From Campylorhamphus procurvoides (lineage: Eukaryota > Chordata > Aves > Passeriformes > Dendrocolaptidae), in NCBI GenBank assembly GCA_013396655.1, contig WBMV01001910.1:248001-312000 (forward strand): a stretch of DNA of 64,000 nucleotides, in the 5' to 3' direction. The translations under genes were made by a program, and so were the position numbers. Each line of letters starts with the position of its first letter. Within the stretch, counting starts at the first letter, position 1. Under the pieces are notes generated by a model. It was not told where the DNA came from. It made no database searches and worked only from the letters and a program-made list of their open reading frames with translations. Below are positions 24,172 through 37,100 of this stretch, in pieces.

Positions 24172-27100
24172 CTGAAGTAATCAAAAATTTGTCTCTTATT
24201 TTAAGTGCTTAACATGAGCTTGTCTGGACAAGCTATTATTTTTCAAGGTTTTATGTTAATGAAAGGGGAAATTCAAATTATCTGGTCCTTTTTCATGGAA
24301 AATAGGATAAAAATCAGATCTGTAATACTGTGTTAAGATCTAATATATTGGGGTTTTTTCTTCCTGCCACTGGTACTCTTGAATAATTGCAATAAAAACT
24401 CACTGGATCAATCCAAATGCCAACCAGCAGCTAGACCTTAAACTATTACATCTTTCTCTATATACTGACAAAGTCTACAGGCATCATACCACCCCCCAGG
24501 ACCAGGAAATTGCTTTAAAACACTGATTTGAGGAGGCAATTCAATGATTCCTAAATCTGATTGAAATAAATAAATATTCATACCTATAGAACTGTACACA
24601 GCTCCTTCTAATGTAAAGGAAGTTTAATGGGATTGAACTGGCATCTCTCAATCAAGTACACAGCTCCAGATCCATAAAGTGGAATTTGTGACTACCTTAC
24701 TGCAGACTCCAGTCTGCAATGTCTCTTTGGACTGGGGATAGAAGGAAAAAAAATAAAAAATGAAGCTTTCAAAAAAATGAAAGCACCGAGAAACTTTTGA
24801 AATGTCAGAGAGAACAGCACGTTTGAGCTATTTCTGCATTCCTGTAAATCTGACTGGATCTACCACTGGAGGAGGGGAACAAGTGTGTCACTGTGGGCTG
24901 GTTTGACAATAGATTTGCTGCTGGGGGGTGGAGGAAATCTACTGCTAGGTACGGTATATCAAGTCAAGAAATAAACTGGCAGTTAAAATTAGAAGTGACA
25001 TTCCAAGCAATTCCTCTGTGTTAAAGCAGTAAGTAGAAAAGTAAAGCTCTAACACTGGAGAGAGAACAAACAGCACAGAAAGTAAAAACTCTTCTAATAA
25101 GACATTATTAAAAGCCTCCACAGTCAACTGGGAGCAAAGGTGTGCCTGTAGTGTGTGTGAATTTCACACCCTATTTCTTTTAAAAGCATATTTTCATGAA
25201 TGTGAAATAATTACATGAAACGCCTTATAGACTAGGAATGCTACATACACTAAACTACTTCCATTTTTTTCACATCAGTTATTTTCTGACTGCATTTAAA
25301 ATTATTCTCATAATTAAAAAGTGTTAGAGACTGAAGTTTTACAGAAAGGTAACAAAACATGAACTGAAAATGGACAAAATTATAGTCATACAGATGTAAC
25401 ACAAAAGGCTATGCAGCAGAACAGAAAAATGGTAATACTTTCAGAGCAAATGCTGAGAATTGGTTTCTGTTCTTACTTAATATTAAAGAATAAAGATTTG
25501 CAATAGAGGAGCTTGCCTGAAGGGACTGGTAGCAGCAGGTGAAGTTTCTTGGAATCCATATCACCTCTGCCTCAAACTGCAAAGTCATCACTGTCCACCA
25601 CTTATCAGAGGACGTATCTAATGCCTTCAATGGAAGCCTTTAAAGGAAGAGTTAGAGGAAGCCTCAAAGACTAGGTATTTGGGCATCTACAAGGCTGCTG
25701 TCAGTAATGTACAGGCTGAGAGCCCAACCTGCAAGGATGGAAAGCAAAGCAAACACCTGCTCCTCAGCAGAGACTCTTCCCTAGTTCCACCATGTGGCTA
25801 TGATTGGACTGTGTAAATCTGGCTCAGAATCTCAGTGCCCTCAGACCCCTGCCCAAGGCTGCCTTGCCAGGAGCAGATCAGAAGACAGCAAACAGACAGG
25901 ATGATGTGGACACCTGTCTGGCACTGCGTGCCAAAGGTCTGTGACACATGACAGCGCTGATGACAGCCCGGTGTCAACCTAACTAGCTCCGACCCCCCCA
26001 GCAGCAAAGCCCTAATGGCATTAAAAACAGCACGAGCTGTACAAGTAGCCCATGCCCCAGGGTTGGGACAAGTTCCCTGGTACTGGCAAAGGAGCCACTC
26101 AGACTGATACTGGCACAATAACACAGGCACGTGCTCGGGTCGTGATTTTGGCTGCGCTGTAAATACTGCCACCCACGTTTGCTATTCCAGTGTTAGCACA
26201 GACAAGGTTCATCACTCCACAGATACAGCATGACATTCTTGCATATTTAATAAGGATAAAATGAACAGGAATTATCAGAGTAACATCATTCACAAACTGA
26301 AAAGCTGCTATAGCCTTAAATTTATTTCAGTGCATTTCTACAGCAATGTGTCCATTACCAAATAGAGTCAAAAAATTATTCTGATTCTGAGGTATTAATA
26401 AAGGACTCCATGGCAATCACAAGCATATAATTTGCAGAATAAAGAACACCCCTTTAAATGTTAGCAATCAGTATCTGACAATCTGAAATCTCCTTTAATA
26501 TTCTATAGTCTTCTGTGGCAATAACATTCCCATCCTGTGTGTATTAAGCAATGCAAGGCCTACGACCCAAGCTGTGTGATAAGGAAAAATATGCTTGCTG
26601 GGCCTCTGATGAGGTGCTTCAATTACTCCAGGAAAGCTGGAACCTGGTAGTTCATTCCAAGCACCTTTACAAGCTGTCAGCTCACTGAAAGATACTCCAA
26701 TCATCTCACAAAGAAGGAGCTACCTACTGTGATTAATCCATCATGCAACCCTACCAGACACCAACTTCAAGCTGACAGTATAATACCACTAATCTGCACT
26801 CACTCGGGAAACACTAAATAACTTCTGCAGAACAGAAAACTACCTTTAATAGACTATTACCTTTAACAAATCTGAATACCTAAGCAAAAGTAGTTTCCTT
26901 TTCAGTTTCAAAATGCATTTGTAATAATAATAATGCACAAATACACATTTATTATTTCAGCTTGGAAAAATCTCAAATTACCCTTTCTACCAAAAGTTAG
27001 TTATAGATAGTTTAGATACTAATTAGTTAAGTTTTTGAAAGTCACATCCTGGTGCAAGACTCCAGCGATGTATCACAACATATACCTCGGATAATACACT

Positions 27101-27309
27101 TTTTATAAAGAAAATTCTCCCACGTTATCCTACACCTTTTGGCAGTTATTTAAAATATGTGGTATTAATGTCTGCTCAGTTCCCAATGTATTGCCTTTTT
27201 ACTTCAACACGTTAAGATACCTTGAGCACAGCTTTTCCCCCAAAGAGATGACAGTAATCCTGTGAATTCTGGTACATCTGAGCACACGCACACTTAACAT
27301 AAAACTGAC

Positions 27310-28150
27310 ATGCAATATTTCCAAGAGAACAGCTGTGTCAGACCACAGACCCATCATTCTGCCTACAAGTGACATAGAAAGTATCCAAGAAGAGGAAAAG
27401 CAGGGCAACCACATACAGTCCTCTTTCACTTCCCTGCTGTTTTCACATCAGGGTTTCTCCTCAGATGCCTTTTCCTCTCAGACTCTCAATGATGCTTCTC
27501 CTTCCCAAGAACAAGAAGGATTTTTATAACACATCTCCTTTGAGCATCTACAGCACCTTATGGAAGAAACTCCAGGATTTCTACTACCCATTCCATGAAG
27601 AATACCCTTCTTTTGTTTGTTTGAAATCCAGTTCCCCAGATTCATTTAACATCACACTGGATGTTAAATAAACCATTAATACATATCCAGAGACCACCTT
27701 CGCCATCACCTCTTACCCAGACTGAAAAGTTTTATCTCCTTCACTCCTTGTGCTGATGGCTCTAACAGACCTATCTCTGGACTTTCCCAGCTTGTCTATG
27801 TCCTGTAAGATGAGGAAATAAACTATGTGTTGGATCTTTACAGACAGAGCTCTCTACTTTGTTCTCTCCTTTCCCAACATCTCCTAACATTCAATTTACT
27901 TTTTAACCACAAGTGATCATCCATCTGCCCTTCTAATGGCCATGTAACTCTCTGCAGATCTCATTCTGGGGCAGAGAGGCTGGAATCAGTGCAGAGCCCA
28001 TTATTTTGATGGGGAACTTGTATTATTTTTCTTCACACTTAAGGATATCAACCTTTATCTGCCACTTTACTGCCAATTATTTCGACCTCTGTGGGTGTTC
28101 TGTGATTACTCACACTCGATCCCCCATCCTGACCACTTGGTATCAGACTC
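27310..28150 (-). mobile_element. Ancient CR1-like LINE fragment (turtle/crocodile-type CR1-L3)
   Basis: Plus-strand landmarks in order match the reverse complement of an old reptilian CR1. They are 'gtcagaccacagacccatc' at 27,338, 'cttcttttgtttgtttgaaa' at 27,608, 'agactgaaaagttttatctc' at 27,719, 'gaaataaactatgtg' further on, and 'tatctgccactttactgcca' at 28,055. The copy is strongly diverged and broken by indels, consistent with insertion long before the modern bird CR1 copies elsewhere in the window. Boundaries are approximate. No frame survives. Confidence 0.6.
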
Positions 28151-31100
28151 TCCCACCTCACTGCCTGCCTTCTGTTCCCCATTTATGCACATGTGACAGT
28201 ACCAGGCTCAAGACATAATAGCCCTGCTGATGCACTCCACTGTAAGAACAGCCCAAGCAGTCCCAGCTCCTAGACCTTATATTTTATTCAGCTAGTCATT
28301 CATGTAATAGGAGAGAGCAAGTCTAGCAACACAGTGATCAGCATTATTTGTTTCAGAAGGTGAGAAAAATGATACTGAAAGGCAATCAAAGAATGTAAGT
28401 GTATAAAGTGAGCAAATATAGTTGCTCATAGAACCGTCTTGCCTGTGCTCTTGGAGGTGAAAGATGCTTTCAGGAATCACACAGATCATTGATTTAAATG
28501 ATGCACAAACCACACATACAATCATTCAAATATATTTAAAATATGAAGATCATAAATGACAACACAAATTGCAGCAAAATATGACATTTAAAAATATTTC
28601 AAGTGCAGAGAACAACAAGACCAAGCTGCATTCCACTGGTTGGTCTCCAACAAACAATACATTGTGCAAATTCCCATTGCAGAGCACTGGGCTTTATTCA
28701 AGATTTAAGTTTCATAAAGCACAGAACTCCCAAGAGACAGCCTCAGGATGGAGCTTTTAACCCTTCATAACAAAATACAAATTTTAACCTTTATTACATT
28801 TTCCCAAAGTGAAAGATCAATCCAAAATTCACTACATGCCATCAACTTTCCCCACCACCTCAGAATAAAAAAATCGAAACAGAAACATCACAAAAATTAA
28901 GTGGTTTGGATATTTTTAATTATAAACTCTAAGTGCCAATGTATGTGTTGTAAAGATAACTCCAGCTCTTCTGATTCCTTGGACTGGCCACAGGGATGTT
29001 CCCCTTTATTTAGAGCAAGCTGATCCCCTGCCCTGCCCCCCTGAGCATTAATCTTTTGCACAGCGCTTTCAAAAGAATCAAACAGAATATTTTTCATGAT
29101 TCTTAAGACTTGGCATGCTAAGGAGATGGGTGTTGTGTGATTAGCTATAGCCCCTAAGAGGATCAGACCTGTAAATTGTCATCAGGCCCAAAGTCAATAA
29201 ATACTAGCTTCTAAACAGAGAACCAAGTAAGATAAGTGTTTAAATTCTTTACAAGCTTCTTCATGTTAACTTCCTCACTCCTCCAGCATGTTTTCCCTCT
29301 CATCTCTTTTTTCCTAAAGAAATGGTAGCCTCCAGACCAGTCCCCATCTCAAAGGGGCATGAGAAGGTATGCCAGGGCAAGGTACTCTCTGCCTTCAACC
29401 TGCACATCTTCATTCTTTGTAGGAGCAGCAGCATTAGGCCCTTAAAATATGGCAGATATGTATATAGACTATCATATTTCTGGAGAAACAAAACAAAGCC
29501 CCCAGACCACATCAAAACCCAAACCGATTACAGCCATGGAAAAAAAAAAAAAAAGATGAGGAGGTTTTTTGTTTCACAGAGAAATTTTTTCTTGCCTTAG
29601 TCAGTTGAAAAGAAAAACATCTCCCTTTCCCACTGATAAACAACATTCTATTATTTCAGAATGGCTTTTTGGCCTTCAGGATTCCATCTCAGGAGCTCTC
29701 TCACTAAACAGGACCTTGTAAAGCATTCACATGACAAATTGCAGAAGACAGAAGCTTGGGAATCAGGAGACAAGCACTGTAAGCAACAAGAATAATTTTT
29801 AATCAGTTAAATATCAAAGCAAATGGGTGAAATCTCACAAATGTTAAGCTTACCCCACTTTATTCTGAATAAGCAAATTTTTATAGAGATTTTAGAAAAA
29901 CAAGTACCTCAATACAAAAAAAAAAACCTTTTGCTTTACTAGAACATCACATATTCTTATTTCAGAGTATTTGTAAGAACAGTAACTAAGCATGTACAAA
30001 TGTTTAAAAACAAAGCACATTGATGCAGACAGGTGACTCAGGACAAAACCAGCCAGACATCAGCAGAAGGACACTTGTCATAAAACAGGTGCTTCATCTC
30101 TAAATTCCCAGGCCATCCTCAAGGGAAACCCACACAGCACTTCTCAAGTACAAGCTTTGGAATGGAAGATGCAGTTTTACAAACAACTAAATTGACATTA
30201 ACAGCAAAAATTCATAACTCTGTTAGATACCAAATGCATCCAGTGGGCTATAAAACAGAAACTATGGGCTCAGTATGATCTGTCCCCTCCACAGCCAACT
30301 CACCAGCTGTAACTGCCTGTCTCTTACCCTTGGGAGGCAACCACTTTCTCCTCTCTTCCCTGCACCAAGAACACCCTGTGTGCTCATCTCCCTCTCCCCT
30401 TCCCACTTTTGTGGGGAGCTGCCTTTTGTTTGCAAGATGCTAAAACTGATCTGTCTTTACCTGAACTCTGAGCAATGGGCTTCAGCTTCTATTTAGCTTT
30501 GAATACTGATGTTTGGATTTCAGACCTTAGCAAAGGCATTTGTGATCAAGAACTTGTCACTTCTCAGCTGTGTCACTCAGTCCAGCAGACCCCACAGCCT
30601 CCAGCCACTGATTTTCATGTTCTCCTATCAGATACACCACCACTACCACTGTTCAGAGTAACAGGCACAAAAAGAACATAGGAGCAATGAGCCCACGGAA
30701 AGAAGTTTTAGGAAAGGTGTTTTTAACAATTAGGAAGAAGAGATCAATAGGTAAGTATGTGTGAGTGAGGGGGGTACCTACTTGTTTGAGCAGGGACACC
30801 ATCTATATTTAAATTCAACCCGCATTTAGTGACTCCATGTGCAGTTCAAATAAAGTTTTCAAAGGTACCTATCAAAGAGTAGCACTGGGGTTTCTAACCT
30901 ATTTAACAGAAATTCTCTTTTAAATAATGATGAGTAAATACATTAAAGCAAACTTTTATCTGTGCTAAGACCTATTCCACCTTGTCTCTGCAAATCTCTT
31001 CTTTCTACATTTGACGAAAATCAAAGTATATTTTAAAAGGAAACCACAAAATTCAGGCCCAAACTGCAAACTCCAGCTATGCAATCTCTATTTGAAGCCA

Positions 31101-34100
31101 TGAGCATGAAGAACAAAAGTGTCCACCTGCAGAAACTACTATCAGTCTTGCAGATTGCCAAATAATAAAGTATCCTATCCTACATTCAAAGCAGAAATAA
31201 AAATGAATAGAGGCATTATAAAGTTAGATTACTCAAATGCAATTGTCCAGAAACTTTTGCTTACAGCATCAACAGGCCCTAAATATTTCTTTATTTACAG
31301 CTAAATGCTATTTAATACACTCCATATGCCTCAGTGCAGTAGCACATGTTGGCTGTGAACAGCAAGCATAACATGGACTGTTCAAATTAGTGCCAAGTGA
31401 CAAGCTCTAATATTCCTACAAATACATATCCTTCCTGAAATCACAATAAGTATATTCAAACCACCAATTCAACACACATGTACTCATAAACCTAACAACT
31501 TACAACTGCCATCTTTTAAAGAATTCCACTCAAACATGGAGGCTTTGTTCAAAACAGTCTACTAATTAATCTTTGAATTCAGGCTTTGATACTCACTTGC
31601 AAAGGACAGCTAAGTGATTAGTGCTTTTACTTTCAATAGACACACTTGAGTTTGTGTGTTATTAATGACTTCATCACAAGGCTGGGAAGCAGTCTCCACA
31701 GAAAGTTATTTAGTAGTACATTTATAGTGACAAACAAATTTAAGATTCAAGCTGCAAAGAACTTTTGCATTTCCTAAACTAACATTACATGTGAAGTTAT
31801 GGTTTTATGGGAAAACATCACAACTCCTACAAAAAACCCCACAATTAAACCACAACTGTATTTAAAAAAACCAAAAAAAACCAAATAACAAAACCCAACC
31901 CAGCAAAAACCAAACAGAGCACCATAATGAAAGTAAACTAAACTAAACTATATATATATAGTAAAAAGGAAAAAAAAAAACTTCTAGAAAATCCAGTAGA
32001 TCAATTAGCTCAATTAGAGCTCTGCACACCTTCACCTAGAAATGAATCAATTTATTTCCAGGCTAGTACTCTGAAATAGAAGTTTCATTTCTGATGTTTA
32101 AAAGGTTGCCTTAAAGGTTATTAATGAGAGCTTAGAAAAGCACTTTACAGAAGTGGAAGAAAAAGAAGATACATGTTGATACCTGCACACATGAAGCAGA
32201 TTTTGGACAACTGACCTGGTTATTTTTACTTCAAACATTCAAAAGAAAATTTAGAACAGCCCATCCTGTGTATAGGTGAAAACAGAGCATCATTGTTTCC
32301 TCTAGTCTGTCTTCATCAGTCTGCCAATGACTTATTTAAGAACTTTCAGTAAAAGTGGCCTCTAAACAGAGATGGAAAAGCTTCCTCAAGAAGGTACATG
32401 AAAGAAACAATATGGAAAGAAGTCACTGAGGCAAAATTTAGCACTACACTCAAGATAAAGAAATGGTCGCTCTTTAGAAGTAGACATGGCTTTCTAGAAA
32501 CTCACATTAAAAACCCCAAAACAAACATAACAAACACACACCTTTTATTTAACATCCACCATATGAAGTTGAGAAAAAAAAAGTAAGGCTATTTCCCAGG
32601 CCATCTTTGGCTACTATTTATGAAATGATTGTCAGATTTTACTGTCACCAAGATAATTGTCTCAATTTGCTTGGAATTTGGTCCAATTGTCTACCTGTTA
32701 CACCAAAAATGCTGCACAGTAAAGAAAACAGGCAAGAACGGACATCCTTTGAAATCCTTGCTGTCTTCCAAAGAAACAGAATTGCTTATCCCTTACAAGA
32801 ATTCCAACTGTTCATTTCCTGACCAGATTGCTTTGATGGAGAAAGGACAACATTTACATCACAACAGAATTCAGAAAATTAACCTTGAAAAATGCCTCAA
32901 TAATTAAACAGACCACACAGTAACTGTGCAAAGGCCCCCACAGCACAGTACACACCTATCATGGCAAGCAAAGTCAAAGAAAGAGGGAATTCTCTAAGAA
33001 CAGGACAAGCTCATCATCAAGCTTCTCTAAAACACCTCCCAGCTTCTTCTCACCACATTCCAGGACTTTTCCAAACAATGAGTTTGTATCGATTGCTTCA
33101 GCATTCCGCATTCACCAACACATTCAACACACTGCCAGCCACAGTTGGCTGATAAAACTATACATAGACACTGATTGCAAAATTTATTACATATTTTGTA
33201 GAATTAGGTTAAACTTAACTCACCACAAATGTTTACTGTGACTAATCATGAATACATTTGTTTCCTGGGAAAAGAAAACAAAGCAAGCATTTCGACACTG
33301 TATTGTTCACCTTTTCTTTTAGGTTCTTGGTTCCTATTGTACTCGGAGGTCTCTTGATAAAATATTTTAAAATATCTCTAATTTTACTGTATGTGCACTG
33401 AGCAAGCAAATGGTAAGTAGCCTTTATCTTGCCCTTCTGCATTTCCTTCTTCTTCAATCACAAAAAGCTTCAAGTTTCTGAAACAGCCATGTCAAGCACC
33501 AAACTACAGATAACAGCTATTAAGTTTCCCCAAAGATTTTTCAGAATAAAGTCAAAAAGCATTCATGACTGTCACTAAAAGAAAGGTGCAGCCGAGAGCA
33601 CAGGATTAAAGATGATGAAGCTGTAAAGTGTTCTGGAAATGTCAATGTTTATTGCAACGTAACTGACTAGAAACACCTCACAGAGCCAAGTTTAACCTTC
33701 ATCTGGGCTTCACAGTCTGACTTGAAGTTGTAACTACAGGTCTCAAAAAGGGGAGGACAACACTAATCCCTAAATGTGATAATCTTAGCACTTTCCTCAA
33801 GCAGCAAACAAAATTCTTTCCAATGTACATGAGAATTGCTTAAGTGCAGTTTCAGCCACAGTAGCCGTCCCAAAAAACCCCAACACCACCCACCCCCCAA
33901 AAAGCCACATACAACCCTTTTTCTCTTTATAGACATCAAAATATGTAGCAATCCTGTTTGAAAAATCTGTTTCCACCTATGTATAGCTTTCAATTGTATG
34001 CAAACACAAGGATATGTGTCCACAAAACACAGGCAAAGTATCCCCCTGCAAAGAGATGCATATACAATGCTAACACATTTGATCCCTTGTGGTTTTAACA

Positions 34101-37100
34101 AGAGTTCTCCTTGGCCACGCTGCCAAATCCATCCCGAGAGACTTTCAAGAGCAGTTCGTGTACAAAGTAGAGACACTCAGCAAGTTGGAAAGTGAACTGG
34201 TCTCAATGTAAAATAAAGACAAGGTTAGTTTTCATACTTCCACTTTCTAGTTTTATTTTCTGTCTAGAGCAAAACAGAAAAATGTTTCCCCAAAAAAAGA
34301 CTTTTACAAACAGTTCTCTCATTTAACAGGCTCGTCACTGCTCTGGCATTTAGCCACCCTCAAAAAGCCACTTACTGCTTCATGTACCATCTCACTGTAA
34401 CTACTGTGCCTTAAACATTGAATGAAGTATTAGACATTCCCCAGGAAAGTGATCAAAATGACACAGCATAAAGGGCAACCAGCAATCTAGGGTATAATAA
34501 AATAACAGCACATTAAAGAATTAGTACAATATTTATCCTCAGTTGCGTAGAAACCCTGTGAAGCTACTTACAACACTGCCTTCAGTACCCACTACATCAT
34601 GTTCCTACTAATTTAAATGTCAAAGCAGTGACTTGTCCCAGTGTTACAGAACATGCATGTTTATCGTGCTAAGATGCTGCAATCACATTTGATAAGGTGT
34701 GGGGAGAACCCATCAGCTGAACATTTCAAAGGTAACACACGCAACGAACAAAACCCTTTTGTTTTGGTGTGTCTATCCCAGCTACACTTTAGGACATGAT
34801 GAGCCTGCAGGCAGGCTGGTAAAATAATATGGTTCACACAGCAACATTCCTACACGTGCATTTATAGTTCTCTTGGTCAAACACCACTTAAAGCCCACCA
34901 ATCAGAACCCAGAGATGAATGCTCTCATGTCTGGATTGTCAGGAGATCAAAGATACTCAGTGCCTAACTGCACCCCTGGATTTCTACTCAGAGTGGGAAT
35001 ACAAACTATTTCCTTCTCTTTTGGGATTTTAAGGAAAAAATAGGCACATTTTCTCCCTTTCCTAGAACCCCTACAGATTTCTTGCAAGTTCTTGTTTTGG
35101 GGGAAGCCTGCAGCTCCCAGCTCTTTTTACTCAGTCAGTACAAGTCCTCAACTCAAAAAACTCTGTAGAAAGCAACAACTTTTGCCAAGTGGATTCTTGT
35201 CCTTTTCACATTGCCATGGACTTAAATCCAAATCAAATCCAAATGAGATAACCATATTTGACATTTGGTAAAAACTCCTTTGTTTATTTTCAGAAGTTAT
35301 CTATCATTGCATTCAGATGCTCTATTCTCTAATATTCTTCCTCCTGTGTGAGTCTTGGCCTTAGTATTTATTGCCAGTACCAAGTAAAAGGAAAATTGAC
35401 AGCCACAGAAGTCTTATCTTCTTGCACAAAACAAGTTTGTCGTTGCTCTGGGCAAATGCACAGCAAGACTATCTCAACATACAAGACCCATGGACAATGA
35501 TCCAGATGGGAGATGCTCATGAAGAGACCAGGAGGAGGGCAAGGAATGGACATAAAAGCAGCAAGAAGAAAGCTCAGTGAGTTTTTCAAAATACAGACAA
35601 TTACTTGAAAGATCTGGCTCCAAGTGTCATTTCCAGAGACAGTGAAGCACTTTTGGAGGGCTATTTCATTTTTCTAATATCAATAAACCAAAGACATGAA
35701 ATCAAAATTAGGACTTGAAGCTTTTTTTAAGCTCGTAGCTATAATTACTCTGTGCTAAGGACCCAATATAAATGCAGTAATTTCTGGGGAAAAAGAGAAT
35801 GAAATGAAGCTCATTCCACCTAATCTTTCTCACAATTGCCAGGGACACACATGATCAGTCTTTCTTAATTCTTTACCACATGACTTCTCTTGAGACAAGT
35901 TTTTCCCACAAGGAAGAAGTCCTCAAGTAAGAGAGAATCAGCTTTCCAGAACATCTTAGCCATGTCAATATATTAAAGACGAGCACTAAGCTGCCATTTA
36001 ACCTCTTTTACTGCAGCTGAACTGAAACGCTGAGCACTTTTCGTAAAGGCAGAGTTTAATCCAGGCAACTGCCTCAGAATGTTAAGTAACAGTATCATAT
36101 CCATAAGTTCACACACATAGACAAAATTATGCAATTTTATCAACAGTGTTGGTATCCCAGCTCTGAAACAGAAAACCACGGGAACCACGTGTGCTTATAA
36201 GAAACATAAATATTGCAAATGCCCTCTCTGCATCTCTTCTTTATTTTTAAATTGCTGCTTAAACTGGAAATTTGCTTTTAGAAGAAAAAGCGATGTTTTT
36301 ATGCCGAAAGTCAATGTGTTCTCTTCATCACAGCTGCTGAGCTCTTCTCTGAGAACACAGACACTACAAGTAACACACAAAAGTCTTCCAAAGAAGACAG
36401 GAATTTTCCCATTAAGACTGTTCTTATATTAATTTTTGAGTTATGGAAAATGCAAATAAACTTTTCATATTAATATCTTGTTTTTACTGGGCTCCCCAAA
36501 ATAATAATTTTCTTGCATACATACCTTTCAAAATCTTTTCTGCTGGTGTTTCCTGGCTATGCCATAAAAAATTATTACATCAGATAAATTAACCCTAAAT
36601 TACTACATTTCTTGTCCTGATTTCAAGCTTCTTGCATCAGCGTTTGAATGTGTATTATCTGGAATTAAACTCTATACTATATTTTGATATCACCTCATTA
36701 TTAAGTTATTTTTGGTTTGTTTTTTTTTCTTTAATGGAATACCTAAAGCACTTCAATTTTAATTTTGGCTTTGTTATTGCAATGTAACATCGTGAAAAAG
36801 AGTTTCACATAATTTATCTTCAATCCATCATGTCTTTAGACCTATCTGAGACAATGGTAAAGGTCCACCTGAGCCCAGAATGCCAGTAATGCTAACACAC
36901 ACTTTGCATGATGAGATACTCCAGCCATACGTTCTCACACTGACTGATTACCTGTCTGCTTTAACTCAAAGTTCCCAGAAAAGCCTAACAAATTTTACAA
37001 ATAAGTGTTTCTACAAACACAAATGCTAACATCAGGTAATGTTAAAGCAAGCGTCTCCTAGGTTAAGGAGATATAAAGGCTGGATTCAAGGTTTGGCTGT

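Larger units (their letters stand above)
20311..27309. other. Upstream leader-intron or intergenic DNA with two candidate exons
   Basis: Unique, mostly A+T-rich. Two splice-flanked segments at 21,549-21,465 and 24,171-24,097 (minus) are listed separately. A 139-codon minus-strand frame at 20,730-20,311 lacks an ATG and resembles nothing known. A somewhat G+C-richer patch at about 25,690-26,200 has no recognisable content. No transposon recognised. Confidence 0.5.

Noticed and set aside
33763..34176. 137-codon minus-strand frame
   Set aside because: Starts at GTG and its translation is low in information; another frame of the same patch looks more protein-like and is reported as a finding instead.
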